From NCBI GenBank assembly GCA_963617275.1, contig CAVENX010000032.1, forward strand, positions 1 to 64,000: a DNA stretch of 64,000 bases, given 5' to 3'. Position 1 is the first letter of the stretch, and the number at the start of each line of letters is the position of its first letter. Under the pieces are notes generated by a model. That model searched no databases. It was not told the origin of the DNA and saw only the letters and a list, made by a program, of their open reading frames with translations. This DNA is from Limivicinus sp963617275 (GTDB taxonomy: Bacteria > Bacillota > Clostridia > Oscillospirales > Oscillospiraceae). Of the stretch, positions 7,644 to 16,499 are shown one piece after another. The position numbers and the translations under genes are program-made.

Positions 7644-8867
7644 GTGAAAGATTTTAATGAATTTTTTCTTATGTCCACAGATGATGTGAAGCGCTATGCG
7701 GTTGAAGTCCTCGGGCGTTTTTCTCCCGATGAAGAGACTGACTGCATAGAGATCGGCGACGGAAATATAAACTATGTATATAAAATTGTTTCCAAACGCG
7801 ACGGACATTCCGTGATCATAAAGCAGGCCGACAAACTCCTCCGTTCCTCCGGCAGGCCGCTTGATCTGTACCGGAACAAGATAGAAGCCCGTATTCTCCA
7901 ATTGGAAGGCAAGCTTGCACCCGGTTTTGTACCGGAAGTCTATTATTATGACGAAACAATGGCAGCAACCTCCATGGAGGATATCTCCGCATATAAAAAC
8001 CTGCGTAAAGAATTGGCCGAAAACCGTGTATATCCGCATATTGCGGAAAATATATCCGAGTTTATGGCCTCCACACTCCTGCCGACTACCGATCTTGTTA
8101 TGGACAGCGGCGAGAAGAAGCAGAACGTAAAATTTTTTATAAATCCGGAGCTTTGCTTTATCACCGAGGATCTTGTCCTTACGGAGCCTTATACGGCGGT
8201 TCCGTATTTTGACAGGAACAAAAATATAGTCACTCCCGGCAACGAGGCTTTTGTTGAAGAAAGGCTCTATAACAACTCTCATCTGCACGCTCAGGTTGCA
8301 AGACTCAGAAACAGTTTCATGAACAATGCTCAGGCTCTAATACACGGCGATCTTCATTCTGGTTCGATTTTTGCAAACGAAAGCGGTCTGAAAGTGCTCG
8401 ACCCCGAGTTTGCTTTTTACGGGCCGATGGGCTATGACATAGGCAACGTTATCGGCAATCTTTTCTTCTCCCTTGCAAACAAGCTCTTTACGATGCCCGG
8501 CGAGAAAGAAGCAATATCCGCTCTTTATTCAACCATAAGCGGAGTATTTGACCTTACGCGAAAAAAGCTGAGTGACAAGTATGATGAGTTGGTCACGCTT
8601 GATCTTTACAAAAATCCCGAATTCAAAAAACTGTACATAGACTCCGTCATGGCCGATTCGGTCGGCTTTGCCGGAACGGAAATGATACGCCGCACGGTCG
8701 GTGATTCGAAGGTTGCCGAGATAAGCTCGGTTTCCGATATGGAAAAACGCATACCAATGGAACGCGTTATCATAGAAGCCGGTATTGCTTTCGTCATGCA
8801 GCGTGAAAATATTTTCGAAGGGAAAAAACTTACCGAGATTTTTTCCCAAATGCTCGAAAAAATCTGA
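7644..8867 (+). CDS. mtnK: 5-methylthioribose kinase-like protein (MtnK family, aminoglycoside-phosphotransferase fold)
   Basis: 407 residues from GTG 7644, chosen because AGGAGG ends five bases upstream; an upstream in-frame ORF extension lacks a ribosome site. The MTR-kinase signature is clear: EIGDGNINYVYKI near the N-terminus (nucleotide loop), HGDLHSGSIF at about 234 (catalytic Asp), and DPEFAFYGPMGYDIG at about 253 (metal site). Family role: ATP-dependent phosphorylation of 5-methylthioribose (from S-adenosylmethionine by-products) at C1. A relaxed or shifted preference for 5-deoxyribose is possible. It heads the operon and its stop lies within the ribosome-site region of the isomerase gene. 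Confidence 0.88.
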   Translation: MKDFNEFFLMSTDDVKRYAVEVLGRFSPDEETDCIEIGDGNINYVYKIVSKRDGHSVIIKQADKLLRSSGRPLDLYRNKIEARILQLEGKLAPGFVPEVYYYDETMAATSMEDISAYKNLRKELAENRVYPHIAENISEFMASTLLPTTDLVMDSGEKKQNVKFFINPELCFITEDLVLTEPYTAVPYFDRNKNIVTPGNEAFVEERLYNNSHLHAQVARLRNSFMNNAQALIHGDLHSGSIFANESGLKVLDPEFAFYGPMGYDIGNVIGNLFFSLANKLFTMPGEKEAISALYSTISGVFDLTRKKLSDKYDELVTLDLYKNPEFKKLYIDSVMADSVGFAGTEMIRRTVGDSKVAEISSVSDMEKRIPMERVIIEAGIAFVMQRENIFEGKKLTEIFSQMLEKI

Positions 8868-8881
8868 TGGAGGATTCCGGG

Positions 8882-9934
8882 GTGGAAAGATTTGATAAAG
8901 ACATGCCCTTTCTTCTCAAATATGAGAATGTGGCATGGTTTGAAGACGGAAAAGTACGTATTCTTGACAGGCGCGTTTTTCCTGCGGAAATTAAATTTGT
9001 CGAATGTTACGATTATCATGAGGTTGCGCAGGCAATTGCCGACATGGTAACTCAAAGCGCAGGTCCGTATACTGCGGTGGGCATGGGTATGGCGCTGGCT
9101 GCGTATCAGGTTCGCGGAGAGGCTAAAGAAAAACAGATAAGCTTCCTGAAGCAGGCGGCATATGATCTTGCTCATTCCCGCCCCACAACGGCAAACCGCT
9201 ACGGTCAGATAACCTATCGCTGCGCAGATATAGCCGCAGCCGCCCTTGAGAGCGGCAAGGACGCTGTTGATGCAATAAGGGATGATACAATAGCGTCTCT
9301 CAACCGCCGCTATGGCACGATGCAGAAGGTCGGGGACTATCTTGAGAGCCTTGTTCCGCAAAACGGAACAATCCTTACGCAATGCTACGGCGAAACAATA
9401 ATAGGCACGCTCATACGCGCCGCGAAAAATAGCGGTAAAAGCTTCAAAGTGTTCTGTGCTGAAACAAGGCCGTACCTTCAGGGCGCAAGACTCACTTCAA
9501 GCTGTTTTGCCGAAATGGGATTTGATACTACGGTCATTTCCGATAATATGGTGGCATATGCCATGCAGAACGAAGGAATAGACCTTTTCACCTCCGCCGC
9601 TGATTCCATTGCCCGCGACGGGCATATCGCCAACAAAGTCGGCACCTTCCAGATTGCAATTCTCGCAAAATATTTTGCCGTCCCCTACTATGTCACGGGT
9701 ATTCCCGACAAGGACAAGATGACGAAGGATGATATTGTAATAGAGATGCGTGACCCGGAACAGGTACTGAGATACCGCGGTATACAAAACACGCTCCCAC
9801 AGGTCAAGGCTATCTATCCTTCCTTCGATGTCGTGCCTCCACACCTTATTTCCGGCGCAGTCACCGATAAGGGCATCTATGTTCCCTATCTTCTGGACAG
9901 ATACTTTGACGGCGAACAGTCAAGCTTCTATTAA
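8882..9934 (+). CDS. mtnA: Aldose-1-phosphate isomerase of the MtnA / eIF2B-like family
   Basis: 350 residues from GTG 8882, preferred because GGAGG lies eight bases upstream; an alternative ATG at 8867 overlaps the kinase stop (TGATG) and would add five residues. The conserved pair of MtnA is retained: Cys168 in ILTQCYGET and Asp241 in TSAADSIARDG. These positions match the Cys/Asp pair I recall for Bacillus MtnA. Expected reaction: 5-methylthioribose-1-P (or 5-deoxyribose-1-P) to the ribulose-1-P. The RPTTANR segment (ARPTAVN in ordinary MtnA) differs slightly, so substrate scope is open. The neighbouring kinase supplies its substrate and the distal aldolase would use its product. Confidence 0.85.
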   Translation: MERFDKDMPFLLKYENVAWFEDGKVRILDRRVFPAEIKFVECYDYHEVAQAIADMVTQSAGPYTAVGMGMALAAYQVRGEAKEKQISFLKQAAYDLAHSRPTTANRYGQITYRCADIAAAALESGKDAVDAIRDDTIASLNRRYGTMQKVGDYLESLVPQNGTILTQCYGETIIGTLIRAAKNSGKSFKVFCAETRPYLQGARLTSSCFAEMGFDTTVISDNMVAYAMQNEGIDLFTSAADSIARDGHIANKVGTFQIAILAKYFAVPYYVTGIPDKDKMTKDDIVIEMRDPEQVLRYRGIQNTLPQVKAIYPSFDVVPPHLISGAVTDKGIYVPYLLDRYFDGEQSSFY

Positions 9935-9984
9935 CCAATTGGTCAAACAAGAAATTTAATCATACAAAAATCAGGAGAAAAGCA

Positions 9985-10971
9985 ATGAAAGTTTATGTAC
10001 GTTCCCCCTATCCCGAAAAAAGTCTCGAAGCCCTCAAGGGTATGTTTGACGAAGTAGTATACGACCCTTGGACTGCAACCGGCGAACGCTTTTACGAGGA
10101 CGAGATGCTTGAGCATCTTCTTTCCGTGCAGCCTGATGTTCTTATAACCGAGCTTGACAGAATCACGGCAAAGGTTCTGGCCGGATACAAGGGGCTCAAG
10201 GTTATAGGCGACTGCCGTGCCACGCCCGCAAACATTGAAGTTGACGAATGTACCAAGGCCGGTATTCCCCTCCTGTGCACCCCCGGCCGCAACAATCAGG
10301 CCGTCGCCGAGATGGAAGTTGCAGCTATCATCATGCAGTACCGCAATATGCTCCCCGCTATTGATTGGCTCAAGAAGGGCGGATGGGTTCCCGGAACTAC
10401 CCCTTATTTTACCTTCATGGGACACGAGCTTCAGGGACGTAAAGTTGGCTTTGTCGGCTTCGGCGCCGTTGCAAAGGCCGCCGCAAAAATCATGGACGGC
10501 TTTGACTGCGATATTTGCTTTTACGGTCATCAGAGCGGCGATGTCGGTCATTACCGCAAGGTTGAGCTGGAAGAGCTGTTCTCGACTTGCGACATCGTAT
10601 CTCTGCACCTTCCCGTTACCGACGAGACCCGCGGCATGATCAACGAGAAGCTTCTGCGCTCCATGAAGAGGGATGCACTGCTTGTCAATTATGCCCGTTC
10701 CGCAGTCATTGACACCGCCGCTCTTTTGCGGATCGTCAAAGAAAATGCCATTGCAGGCGCAATTATCGACGTTTTTGAAAACGAACCTCCTACGGCAGAC
10801 GAAGTCGCGCTTTATGAGCACCCCAACATCCTTGTCACTCCTCATATCGCAGGCTCCACCTATGAGGTAACAAATCATCAGGCTGAGATTATCAACGACA
10901 GGCTCAAGCAGTGGTTTGCAGGAGAGAATCTTGAGCGCATTGTATATAACAAGGCCGTTCTTAATAAATAA
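9985..10971 (+). CDS. D-isomer-specific 2-hydroxyacid dehydrogenase family protein
   Basis: 328 residues with a good ribosome site (caggag). NAD-binding Rossmann motif VGFVGFGAVAKAAAK near 155, then the catalytic trio Arg238 (NYARSAVID), Glu267 (DVFENEPP) and His287 (TPHIAGST). The family reduces 2-oxoacids or oxidises 2-hydroxyacids with NAD(P)H. It is most like phosphoglycerate-dehydrogenase-type members but lacks their regulatory domains. It sits between the isomerase and an FGGY kinase, five bases ahead of the latter. No step of known methylthioribose salvage needs this enzyme, so its role here is undefined. Confidence 0.88.
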   Translation: MKVYVRSPYPEKSLEALKGMFDEVVYDPWTATGERFYEDEMLEHLLSVQPDVLITELDRITAKVLAGYKGLKVIGDCRATPANIEVDECTKAGIPLLCTPGRNNQAVAEMEVAAIIMQYRNMLPAIDWLKKGGWVPGTTPYFTFMGHELQGRKVGFVGFGAVAKAAAKIMDGFDCDICFYGHQSGDVGHYRKVELEELFSTCDIVSLHLPVTDETRGMINEKLLRSMKRDALLVNYARSAVIDTAALLRIVKENAIAGAIIDVFENEPPTADEVALYEHPNILVTPHIAGSTYEVTNHQAEIINDRLKQWFAGENLERIVYNKAVLNK

Positions 10972-10976
10972 CCGCC

Positions 10977-12413
10977 ATGAAGCATTACCTTATGGTTGAT
11001 CTCGGCACGGGCAACACCCGTGTCGCCATTACGGACTCAGTCGGCAGGATCCTTGCTCTCAGGGTCTTTACCAATACATATTACAGAGACCCCGCATATC
11101 CGGACGCACAATATTTTATCCCGCACGAGTGGGAAGCGCTTATTCTCAAATATTGCAGCGAGCTTCATAGCGAACTGCCGGATATCAAAATCGACGCAGT
11201 TTCCTCGGCTGCCGCAAGGCAGACGATAGTTCTGATCGATAAGTCCGGCAGGGCTTTCCTCGGTCTGCCAAACATTGATAACCGCGGGCGTGAGTATATG
11301 CATGAGATAGACGGCAAGGACGATATCTACCGTATGTCCGGAAAATGGGTAACAGAGGATTTCTGTGCTGCAAAGCTCTACGGCTACAAGAAGCTCTATC
11401 CCGATGATTTTGATAAAATAGGTTCTGTTTTGAGCCTTGACGGCTGGATAGGATATATTTTTACCGGCAAGCTCACCTTTGAGCATTCTCAGGCATGTGA
11501 AACTTCGCTGTACGACATTGGTGAAAAACGCTGGTCCAAAGAACTGTGCAATAAATTCGGCATTGACTTTTCGGTTTTGCCGCCGCTCGTTTCCGCGGGG
11601 ACTGCCGCAGGACCTATCCGCCCCGATTTTATTGAACGCTGCGGTATGGCGGATAATGCCGTTTTCGTCGTCGGCGGGGCAGATACGCAGTCCGCGCTGC
11701 ATCAGACCGGCCTCCGGAAAGGTGACGTTGCAATCGTTTCCGGTACCACCTCTCCCGTCGTCACGCTGATCGACCGAAAGTATTATGACCCGCAGCAGCG
11801 TGTGTGGACAGATATAAATCTTGGCGCTGACGGCTATGTTATCGAGATGAACCCCGGCGTAACGGGACTTAACTATCAGCGGCTCAAAAGCAATCTTTGC
11901 CCCGATATAAGTTATGAGGAGCTTGAAAAGGCTTACAGTGAAAAAACTGATTTCTACTGCACCGCGTCTTTTTCCTCTCTTCTCTTCTATGAGCAGCGTT
12001 CTCTGAGAAAAGGCGGCTTCTTCATGACCTCCCCAATGTCTGACAAAGCCGACCGTATAGACATGGCTTGGGCTGTCGTTGCAGATATAGCCTGCTCCAT
12101 ATACGAACAGCTTTATCGTCTGATTGCGCTGACCGGCTTCAAGGAAAAATATATTCTCGGATGCGGAGGCGGGTTCCGCTCGGCAGCGCTGTGTCAGATG
12201 ATCTCCGACCTTTCCGGGCTTGAGCTGAGGATACGCCCGGGGTTTGAGCAGGCGACCGTAAACGGTCTTGTCAAACTTTGCAACGGCGCCCTTGGTTATG
12301 CCCAGAGCGATGCATCCTCGGAGTATATCTCATATTTTCCCCGGGATAACCAACTTATTCACAGATACCACCCGATCTGGAGTCAAAACAGAATGAGCGT
12401 CAATCAAATATAA
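10977..12413 (+). CDS. FGGY-family carbohydrate kinase
   Basis: 478 residues. Actin-like ATPase fold: the N-terminal phosphate-1 motif is MVDLGTGNTRVAI; DNRGREYM, LSLDGWIGYIFTG and GGADTQSALHQTGL follow in FGGY order; the C-terminal adenosine motif is ILGCGGGFRSAALCQM. FGGY kinases phosphorylate sugars, polyols or, in LsrK, autoinducer-2. Substrate cannot be inferred from the motifs. The gene starts five bases after the previous stop with no clear ribosome site, suggesting translational coupling to the dehydrogenase; the two look like a functional pair. Confidence 0.88.
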   Translation: MKHYLMVDLGTGNTRVAITDSVGRILALRVFTNTYYRDPAYPDAQYFIPHEWEALILKYCSELHSELPDIKIDAVSSAAARQTIVLIDKSGRAFLGLPNIDNRGREYMHEIDGKDDIYRMSGKWVTEDFCAAKLYGYKKLYPDDFDKIGSVLSLDGWIGYIFTGKLTFEHSQACETSLYDIGEKRWSKELCNKFGIDFSVLPPLVSAGTAAGPIRPDFIERCGMADNAVFVVGGADTQSALHQTGLRKGDVAIVSGTTSPVVTLIDRKYYDPQQRVWTDINLGADGYVIEMNPGVTGLNYQRLKSNLCPDISYEELEKAYSEKTDFYCTASFSSLLFYEQRSLRKGGFFMTSPMSDKADRIDMAWAVVADIACSIYEQLYRLIALTGFKEKYILGCGGGFRSAALCQMISDLSGLELRIRPGFEQATVNGLVKLCNGALGYAQSDASSEYISYFPRDNQLIHRYHPIWSQNRMSVNQI

Positions 12414-12472
12414 GCGGATATTCCATATGTATTTCAGGACATTTTTGAAAAAAACGCACGGAGGATAAATAT

Positions 12473-13642
12473 ATGAATTCATTTGATTTCTACAGCCCTA
12501 CCTATTTTGTATTTGGCAAGGACAGAGAAAACGACACCGGAAAGTACGTCAGCAAGTTTGGCGGCAAGCGCGTCATGGTCGTTTACGGCGGCAGCTCCGC
12601 AAAGAAATCCGGGTTGCTTGACAGAGTTATGAACTCTATAGCCGCAGAAGGACTTTATGCGATAGAGCTCGGCGGCGTCAAGTCCAACCCCAAAAGCGGC
12701 TTTGTCTATGACGGCATTGAGCTGGCCAGAAAAGAAAAAATCGACTTTCTTGTTGCGGTAGGCGGAGGCAGTGTCATTGATACGGCAAAGTCAATCGCCA
12801 TGGGCGTTCCCTATGACGGAGATTTCTGGGACTTCTTTTCATGCAAATGCCCGGAGACCGCACTCCCTGTCGGCGTTGTTCTGACGCTTGCCGCTTCCGG
12901 CAGCGAAGGCTCTCCCAATGCAATAATCACCAACGAAAATACCCTTGACAAATCCGCTGCCGAGGCTGACTGCATTCGCCCCAAATTCTCGGTTATGAAT
13001 CCTGCGCTTACTCAGAGTCTCCCTGCTTTCCAGACGGCATGCGGCGTTACCGATATTATTTCTCATGCGCTTGAGCGCTATTTCACCAATACTCCCGGCG
13101 TTGAAACCACCGACCGTCTTCTTGAAGGCGTTGTGCTTTCCATGATGCATGAGGGACGCACCGTAATGAAGGATCCAGATAACTTTGATGCCCGTGCAAA
13201 TATCATGTGGGGCGGCATGGTCTGCCACAACGATATTATGGGTGTAGGACGCAAGCAGGACTGGAACAGCCATCACCTTGAACACGTTCTCTCCGCCGTC
13301 TATAACTGTGCACATGGTGCCGGTCTTGCGGTAATTATGCCTGCGTGGATGAGCTACTGCATCGAGCACAGCGACGCAAAGCGCTTTATTCAGCTTGCGA
13401 CACGCGTTTTCGGATGTCAGATGGACTACGACGATCCCAAACGCACCGCACGCGAAGGCGTTGAAGCTTTCAAGAATTTCCTCAGAGAGTTGAATATGCC
13501 TCTCACCTATGCTGAGCTTGGCATCGACCCGGACATAGATAAGATGGTTAAGATGAACAATGTCGGAGACGGCGTGACGGGCGGGTATGTCGGACTCACC
13601 TCCGAAGCAATCCGCGAAATATATGAGCTTGCAAGAGGCTGA
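12473..13642 (+). CDS. Iron-containing (YqhD/BDH-type) NAD(P)H-dependent alcohol dehydrogenase
   Basis: 389 residues, ribosome site cggagg. The nucleotide-binding segment is AVGGGSVIDTAKS. The four metal ligands are all present: Asp194 and His198 in GVTDIISHALE, His267 in NSHHLEHVL, and His281 in NCAHGAGLAV. These numbers coincide with those I recall for E. coli YqhD, a broad aldehyde reductase. In this operon the likely job is reduction of the aldehyde released by the aldolase: (methylthio)acetaldehyde to 2-(methylthio)ethanol, or acetaldehyde to ethanol. That assignment is inference. Confidence 0.9.
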   Translation: MNSFDFYSPTYFVFGKDRENDTGKYVSKFGGKRVMVVYGGSSAKKSGLLDRVMNSIAAEGLYAIELGGVKSNPKSGFVYDGIELARKEKIDFLVAVGGGSVIDTAKSIAMGVPYDGDFWDFFSCKCPETALPVGVVLTLAASGSEGSPNAIITNENTLDKSAAEADCIRPKFSVMNPALTQSLPAFQTACGVTDIISHALERYFTNTPGVETTDRLLEGVVLSMMHEGRTVMKDPDNFDARANIMWGGMVCHNDIMGVGRKQDWNSHHLEHVLSAVYNCAHGAGLAVIMPAWMSYCIEHSDAKRFIQLATRVFGCQMDYDDPKRTAREGVEAFKNFLRELNMPLTYAELGIDPDIDKMVKMNNVGDGVTGGYVGLTSEAIREIYELARG

Positions 13643-13748
13643 GCTGTCGCCTCCCAAAGCGATTCCAAATCATCCTTAGCTATATAAGAATAAAATCTTC
13701 TCCCAAAACTTATTACCGATATATAAAACGAAGAAAGGAAACAAAAAA

Positions 13749-14942
13749 ATGGAGAACAAAAATTACGGTTTTTCTACTCGCCAGATCCATGTCGGCAAGA
13801 TGAAAAACAGCGCTGGAGCGCTCTGCGACCCCATATACCAGACCTCGACTTTCGCTTTCGACACCGTTGAACAGGGCGGCGCCAGATTTGCGGGCACCGA
13901 AACCGGCTATGTCTATTCCCGCCCCGCAAATCCCAGCACCAATATTGTAGAAGCCAAGATCGCTTCCCTGGAAAATGGCGAAGAGGCAATGGCCACCGCC
14001 TCCGGTATGGGCGCTATTACCGCAACGCTTTATTGCAGCGTTGTGGCCGGCGATGAGATCGTCGCCGACGAAACCTTGTACGGCTGCACCTTTGCTTTCC
14101 TGTCCAAGGAGATCACCCAGCTCGGTGTAAAGGTCACATTTATAAATCTTAACGACGAAACCGCCCTTAAGTCTGCTCTCACCGAGAAGACCAAGGTCGT
14201 CTACTTTGAGACCCCCTGCAACCCCACCCTCAAGGTCATTGATATTGCAAAGGTTGCCTCTGCCGTCCATGCATTCAACAATGAAATTAAGGTGATCGTT
14301 GACAACACCTTCTGTTCCCCTTATCTCCAGAGGCCGCTTGATCTCGGCGCTGATGTTGTCGTTCACAGCGCTACCAAGTACATCAACGGTCACGGCGACG
14401 TTATCGCGGGCTTTGTTATCGGCAAGAAAGAGTTTATAGATCAGGTTCGCGGCGTCGGCGTCGTTCACATGACCGGCTGCGTTATGAGTCCGTTCAACGC
14501 ATTCCTCATTGCCCGCGGCCTCAAGACGCTGAGCATTCGCATGGATCGCCACTGCGAAAACGCAATGAAGCTTGCAAAATATCTGGAAGCTCATCCCGCA
14601 GTTGAAAAAGTCTACTATCCCGGTCTCGAGAGCTTTGAAGGTCACGAAACAGCCAAAAAGCAGATGTCTAAATTCGGCGGTATGATGGCTATCGAGCTGA
14701 AAGCTGACAAGGCGCTCACCGCAAAAACCATCAATAAGCTCAAGCTCTGCACCATCGCGGTTTCTTTGGGCGACGCCGAAACTTTGGTTGAGCACGCTGC
14801 TTCAATGACCCACTCCACATACTCCCCCGAGGAGCTTGCAGCCGCCGGCATTTCAGAGGGTCTTGTCCGCATCAGCGTAGGACTTGAAGATATTGAAGAC
14901 ATTATTGCCGACTTTGAGCAGGCATTTGCCGGTCTCGTCTGA
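13749..14942 (+). CDS. megL: Methionine gamma-lyase (Cys/Met metabolism PLP enzyme)
   Basis: 397 residues, typical length. The lyase-specific Cys is at 113 (LYGCTFAFL), the PLP Lys at 210 (HSATKYINGHGD), and the tetramer phosphate-site YSRPANPSTN near 57. The LYGCT Cys separates methionine gamma-lyases from most cystathionine synthases/lyases of the family. Reaction: methionine to methanethiol, ammonia and 2-oxobutyrate. Some relatives run as O-acetylhomoserine sulfhydrylases that recapture methanethiol, so direction should be kept open. A ribosome site (aaagga) precedes the ATG; the 106-base gap upstream holds nothing obvious. Its place in a methylthio-sugar operon points to shared methylthio chemistry. 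Confidence 0.9.
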   Translation: MENKNYGFSTRQIHVGKMKNSAGALCDPIYQTSTFAFDTVEQGGARFAGTETGYVYSRPANPSTNIVEAKIASLENGEEAMATASGMGAITATLYCSVVAGDEIVADETLYGCTFAFLSKEITQLGVKVTFINLNDETALKSALTEKTKVVYFETPCNPTLKVIDIAKVASAVHAFNNEIKVIVDNTFCSPYLQRPLDLGADVVVHSATKYINGHGDVIAGFVIGKKEFIDQVRGVGVVHMTGCVMSPFNAFLIARGLKTLSIRMDRHCENAMKLAKYLEAHPAVEKVYYPGLESFEGHETAKKQMSKFGGMMAIELKADKALTAKTINKLKLCTIAVSLGDAETLVEHAASMTHSTYSPEELAAAGISEGLVRISVGLEDIEDIIADFEQAFAGLV

Positions 14943-15010
14943 AAAAAGCTGTAAGCTGTACCGTCAGTCGAATAAATTAAGTAAAAAAGTTTGGATTCTT
15001 GGAGGATATT

Positions 15011-15658
15011 ATGAATATTGATCAGTTTTATGAACAGAGAAAACTTGTTGCCGATACCATGACCCGTCTTTACAATACCCGTCTCACCACAACAAGCGGC
15101 GGAAATATCAGCTGCCGAATCAATGATGAGCTTTTTGCGATCACCCCCTCTTCTCTGGATAAAGCAAAGCTCACCCCCGAGCTTATAGCAATCGTGACCA
15201 TGGACGGCGAGAATCTTACCCCGCATCTCAGGCTTACCATTGAGGGCGAAATGCATCGTCTTATTCTCATGGAGAACCCCAATGTCAACGCCGTTGTCCA
15301 TGCACATCCCGTGTTCAGCACCCTTTATGCCTGTGCCGATGAGCCCATGGCAACCGACCTGATCGCTGAGGCATGGGTAGTTCTTGGCAAGCCCGCAATC
15401 TCCAAGTATTTCAAGATGGGTACTCCCGAGCTTGCACGTGACGTAGCCGACTGCGCAAAGCAGTCCAGAATAGTACTGCTCAAGAATCACGGTGTTCTTG
15501 CCACCGGCAAGGATATGCTCAGTGCTTTCGATGCGATCGAGGTTCTTGAAAACGCATCAAAGCTCACCGCTTTTGCAACTCTCCTCAACCACGCCGGAAC
15601 AAAGATCAGCCCCATGACAGAAGCAGCAAAGAAAGAGCTTCGCCCTGATCTCTTCTGA
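15011..15658 (+). CDS. Class II aldolase (fuculose-1-P/5-deoxyribulose-1-P/methylthioribulose-1-P type)
   Basis: 215 residues from ATG 15011, with GGAGG ten bases upstream. Phosphate-loop TTSGGNISCRI, catalytic acid in EGEMHR (Glu78/Glu80), zinc ligands His97 and His99 (VHAHPVF) and His160 (LKNHGVLATG). The enzyme would cleave a ketose-1-phosphate into dihydroxyacetone phosphate plus an aldehyde. With the kinase and isomerase of the same operon this gives the three-step core of the known DHAP shunt for methylthioribose or 5-deoxyribose. It is the last gene, followed by a strong hairpin. Confidence 0.9.
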   Translation: MNIDQFYEQRKLVADTMTRLYNTRLTTTSGGNISCRINDELFAITPSSLDKAKLTPELIAIVTMDGENLTPHLRLTIEGEMHRLILMENPNVNAVVHAHPVFSTLYACADEPMATDLIAEAWVVLGKPAISKYFKMGTPELARDVADCAKQSRIVLLKNHGVLATGKDMLSAFDAIEVLENASKLTAFATLLNHAGTKISPMTEAAKKELRPDLF

Positions 15659-15680
15659 TACTAATAAACACAAATATTAA

Positions 15681-15710
15681 TGAGGATGGCCGATTGAACG
15701 GCCATCCTCA
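15681..15710. terminator. Terminator between the aldolase gene and convergent livF
   Basis: Perfect 12-bp stem TGAGGATGGCCG (15681-15692) / CGGCCATCCTCA (15699-15710) with a 6-base loop; the flanking T-run is short. It lies between convergent operons. Confidence 0.75.
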
Positions 15711-15785
15711 AATTGCTTCTAAGCAGGCTCAGTGTCTGCTCTATGGGGATCATATCACTTTGCGGTACGTTGGGCTTTTTCATTA

Positions 15786-16499
15786 TTATTTGCCGAGATA
15801 GGCCTTTTTTACATCTTCATTGACAAGCAGCTCCGCGCCCTTGCCGGAGAGCGTGATCTTACCGGTTTCGAGAACATAGCCGTAGTCAGCGCTTTTAAGC
15901 GCCATATTCGCGTTCTGCTCAATAAGAAGAACGGTCGTTCCCTGCCTGTTTATCTCCCTGATTATATCAAATATTCCTTTGACGATAATTGGAGCAAGGC
16001 CGAGAGACGGTTCATCCATCATAATGACCTTGGGGCGGCTCATAAGTGCCCTTGCAACGGCAAGCATCTGCTGCTCTCCGCCGGAAAGGGTACCTGCAAG
16101 CTGCCATGAACGCTCTTTAAGGCGCGGAAACAGATCGTACACCCACTTTATATCTTCGGACAGATCGTCTTTTCTGAGATATGCGCCTATCTTGATGTTC
16201 TCAAGCACGGTTAGGTCGGCAAAAACCCTTCTTCCCTCGGGAACAAGCGTAATGCCTTTTGCAACGATTGAAGTCGCATCCTTTCCAACAAGGTTCTCGC
16301 CCGCAAGCTCTATGCTTCCGCTTTTTGCTTTTACAAGACCTGCAATTGCTTTAAGGGTGGTCGATTTGCCCGCACCGTTCGCGCCGATGAGCGTAACGAT
16401 TTCGCCTTGATGAACATCAAACGAAATACCCTTTACCGCTTCGATACCGCCGTAATTTACCTGCAGTTCCTTAACGCTGAGTATAATTTCCTTATTCAT
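15786..16499 (-). CDS. livF: Branched-chain amino acid-type ABC transporter ATPase LivF (second liv operon)
   Basis: 237 residues. Walker A GANGAGKST, signature LSGGEQQMLAVARAL, Walker B MMDEPSLGLAP and the LLIEQNANMAL switch are intact. It starts inside the end of livG (8-base overlap). It is the paralogue of the LivF at the left of the window and clearly diverged from it, so the two importers are not a recent duplication. Terminal gene of the second liv operon. Confidence 0.93.
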   Translation of the reverse strand: MNKEIILSVKELQVNYGGIEAVKGISFDVHQGEIVTLIGANGAGKSTTLKAIAGLVKAKSGSIELAGENLVGKDATSIVAKGITLVPEGRRVFADLTVLENIKIGAYLRKDDLSEDIKWVYDLFPRLKERSWQLAGTLSGGEQQMLAVARALMSRPKVIMMDEPSLGLAPIIVKGIFDIIREINRQGTTVLLIEQNANMALKSADYGYVLETGKITLSGKGAELLVNEDVKKAYLGK

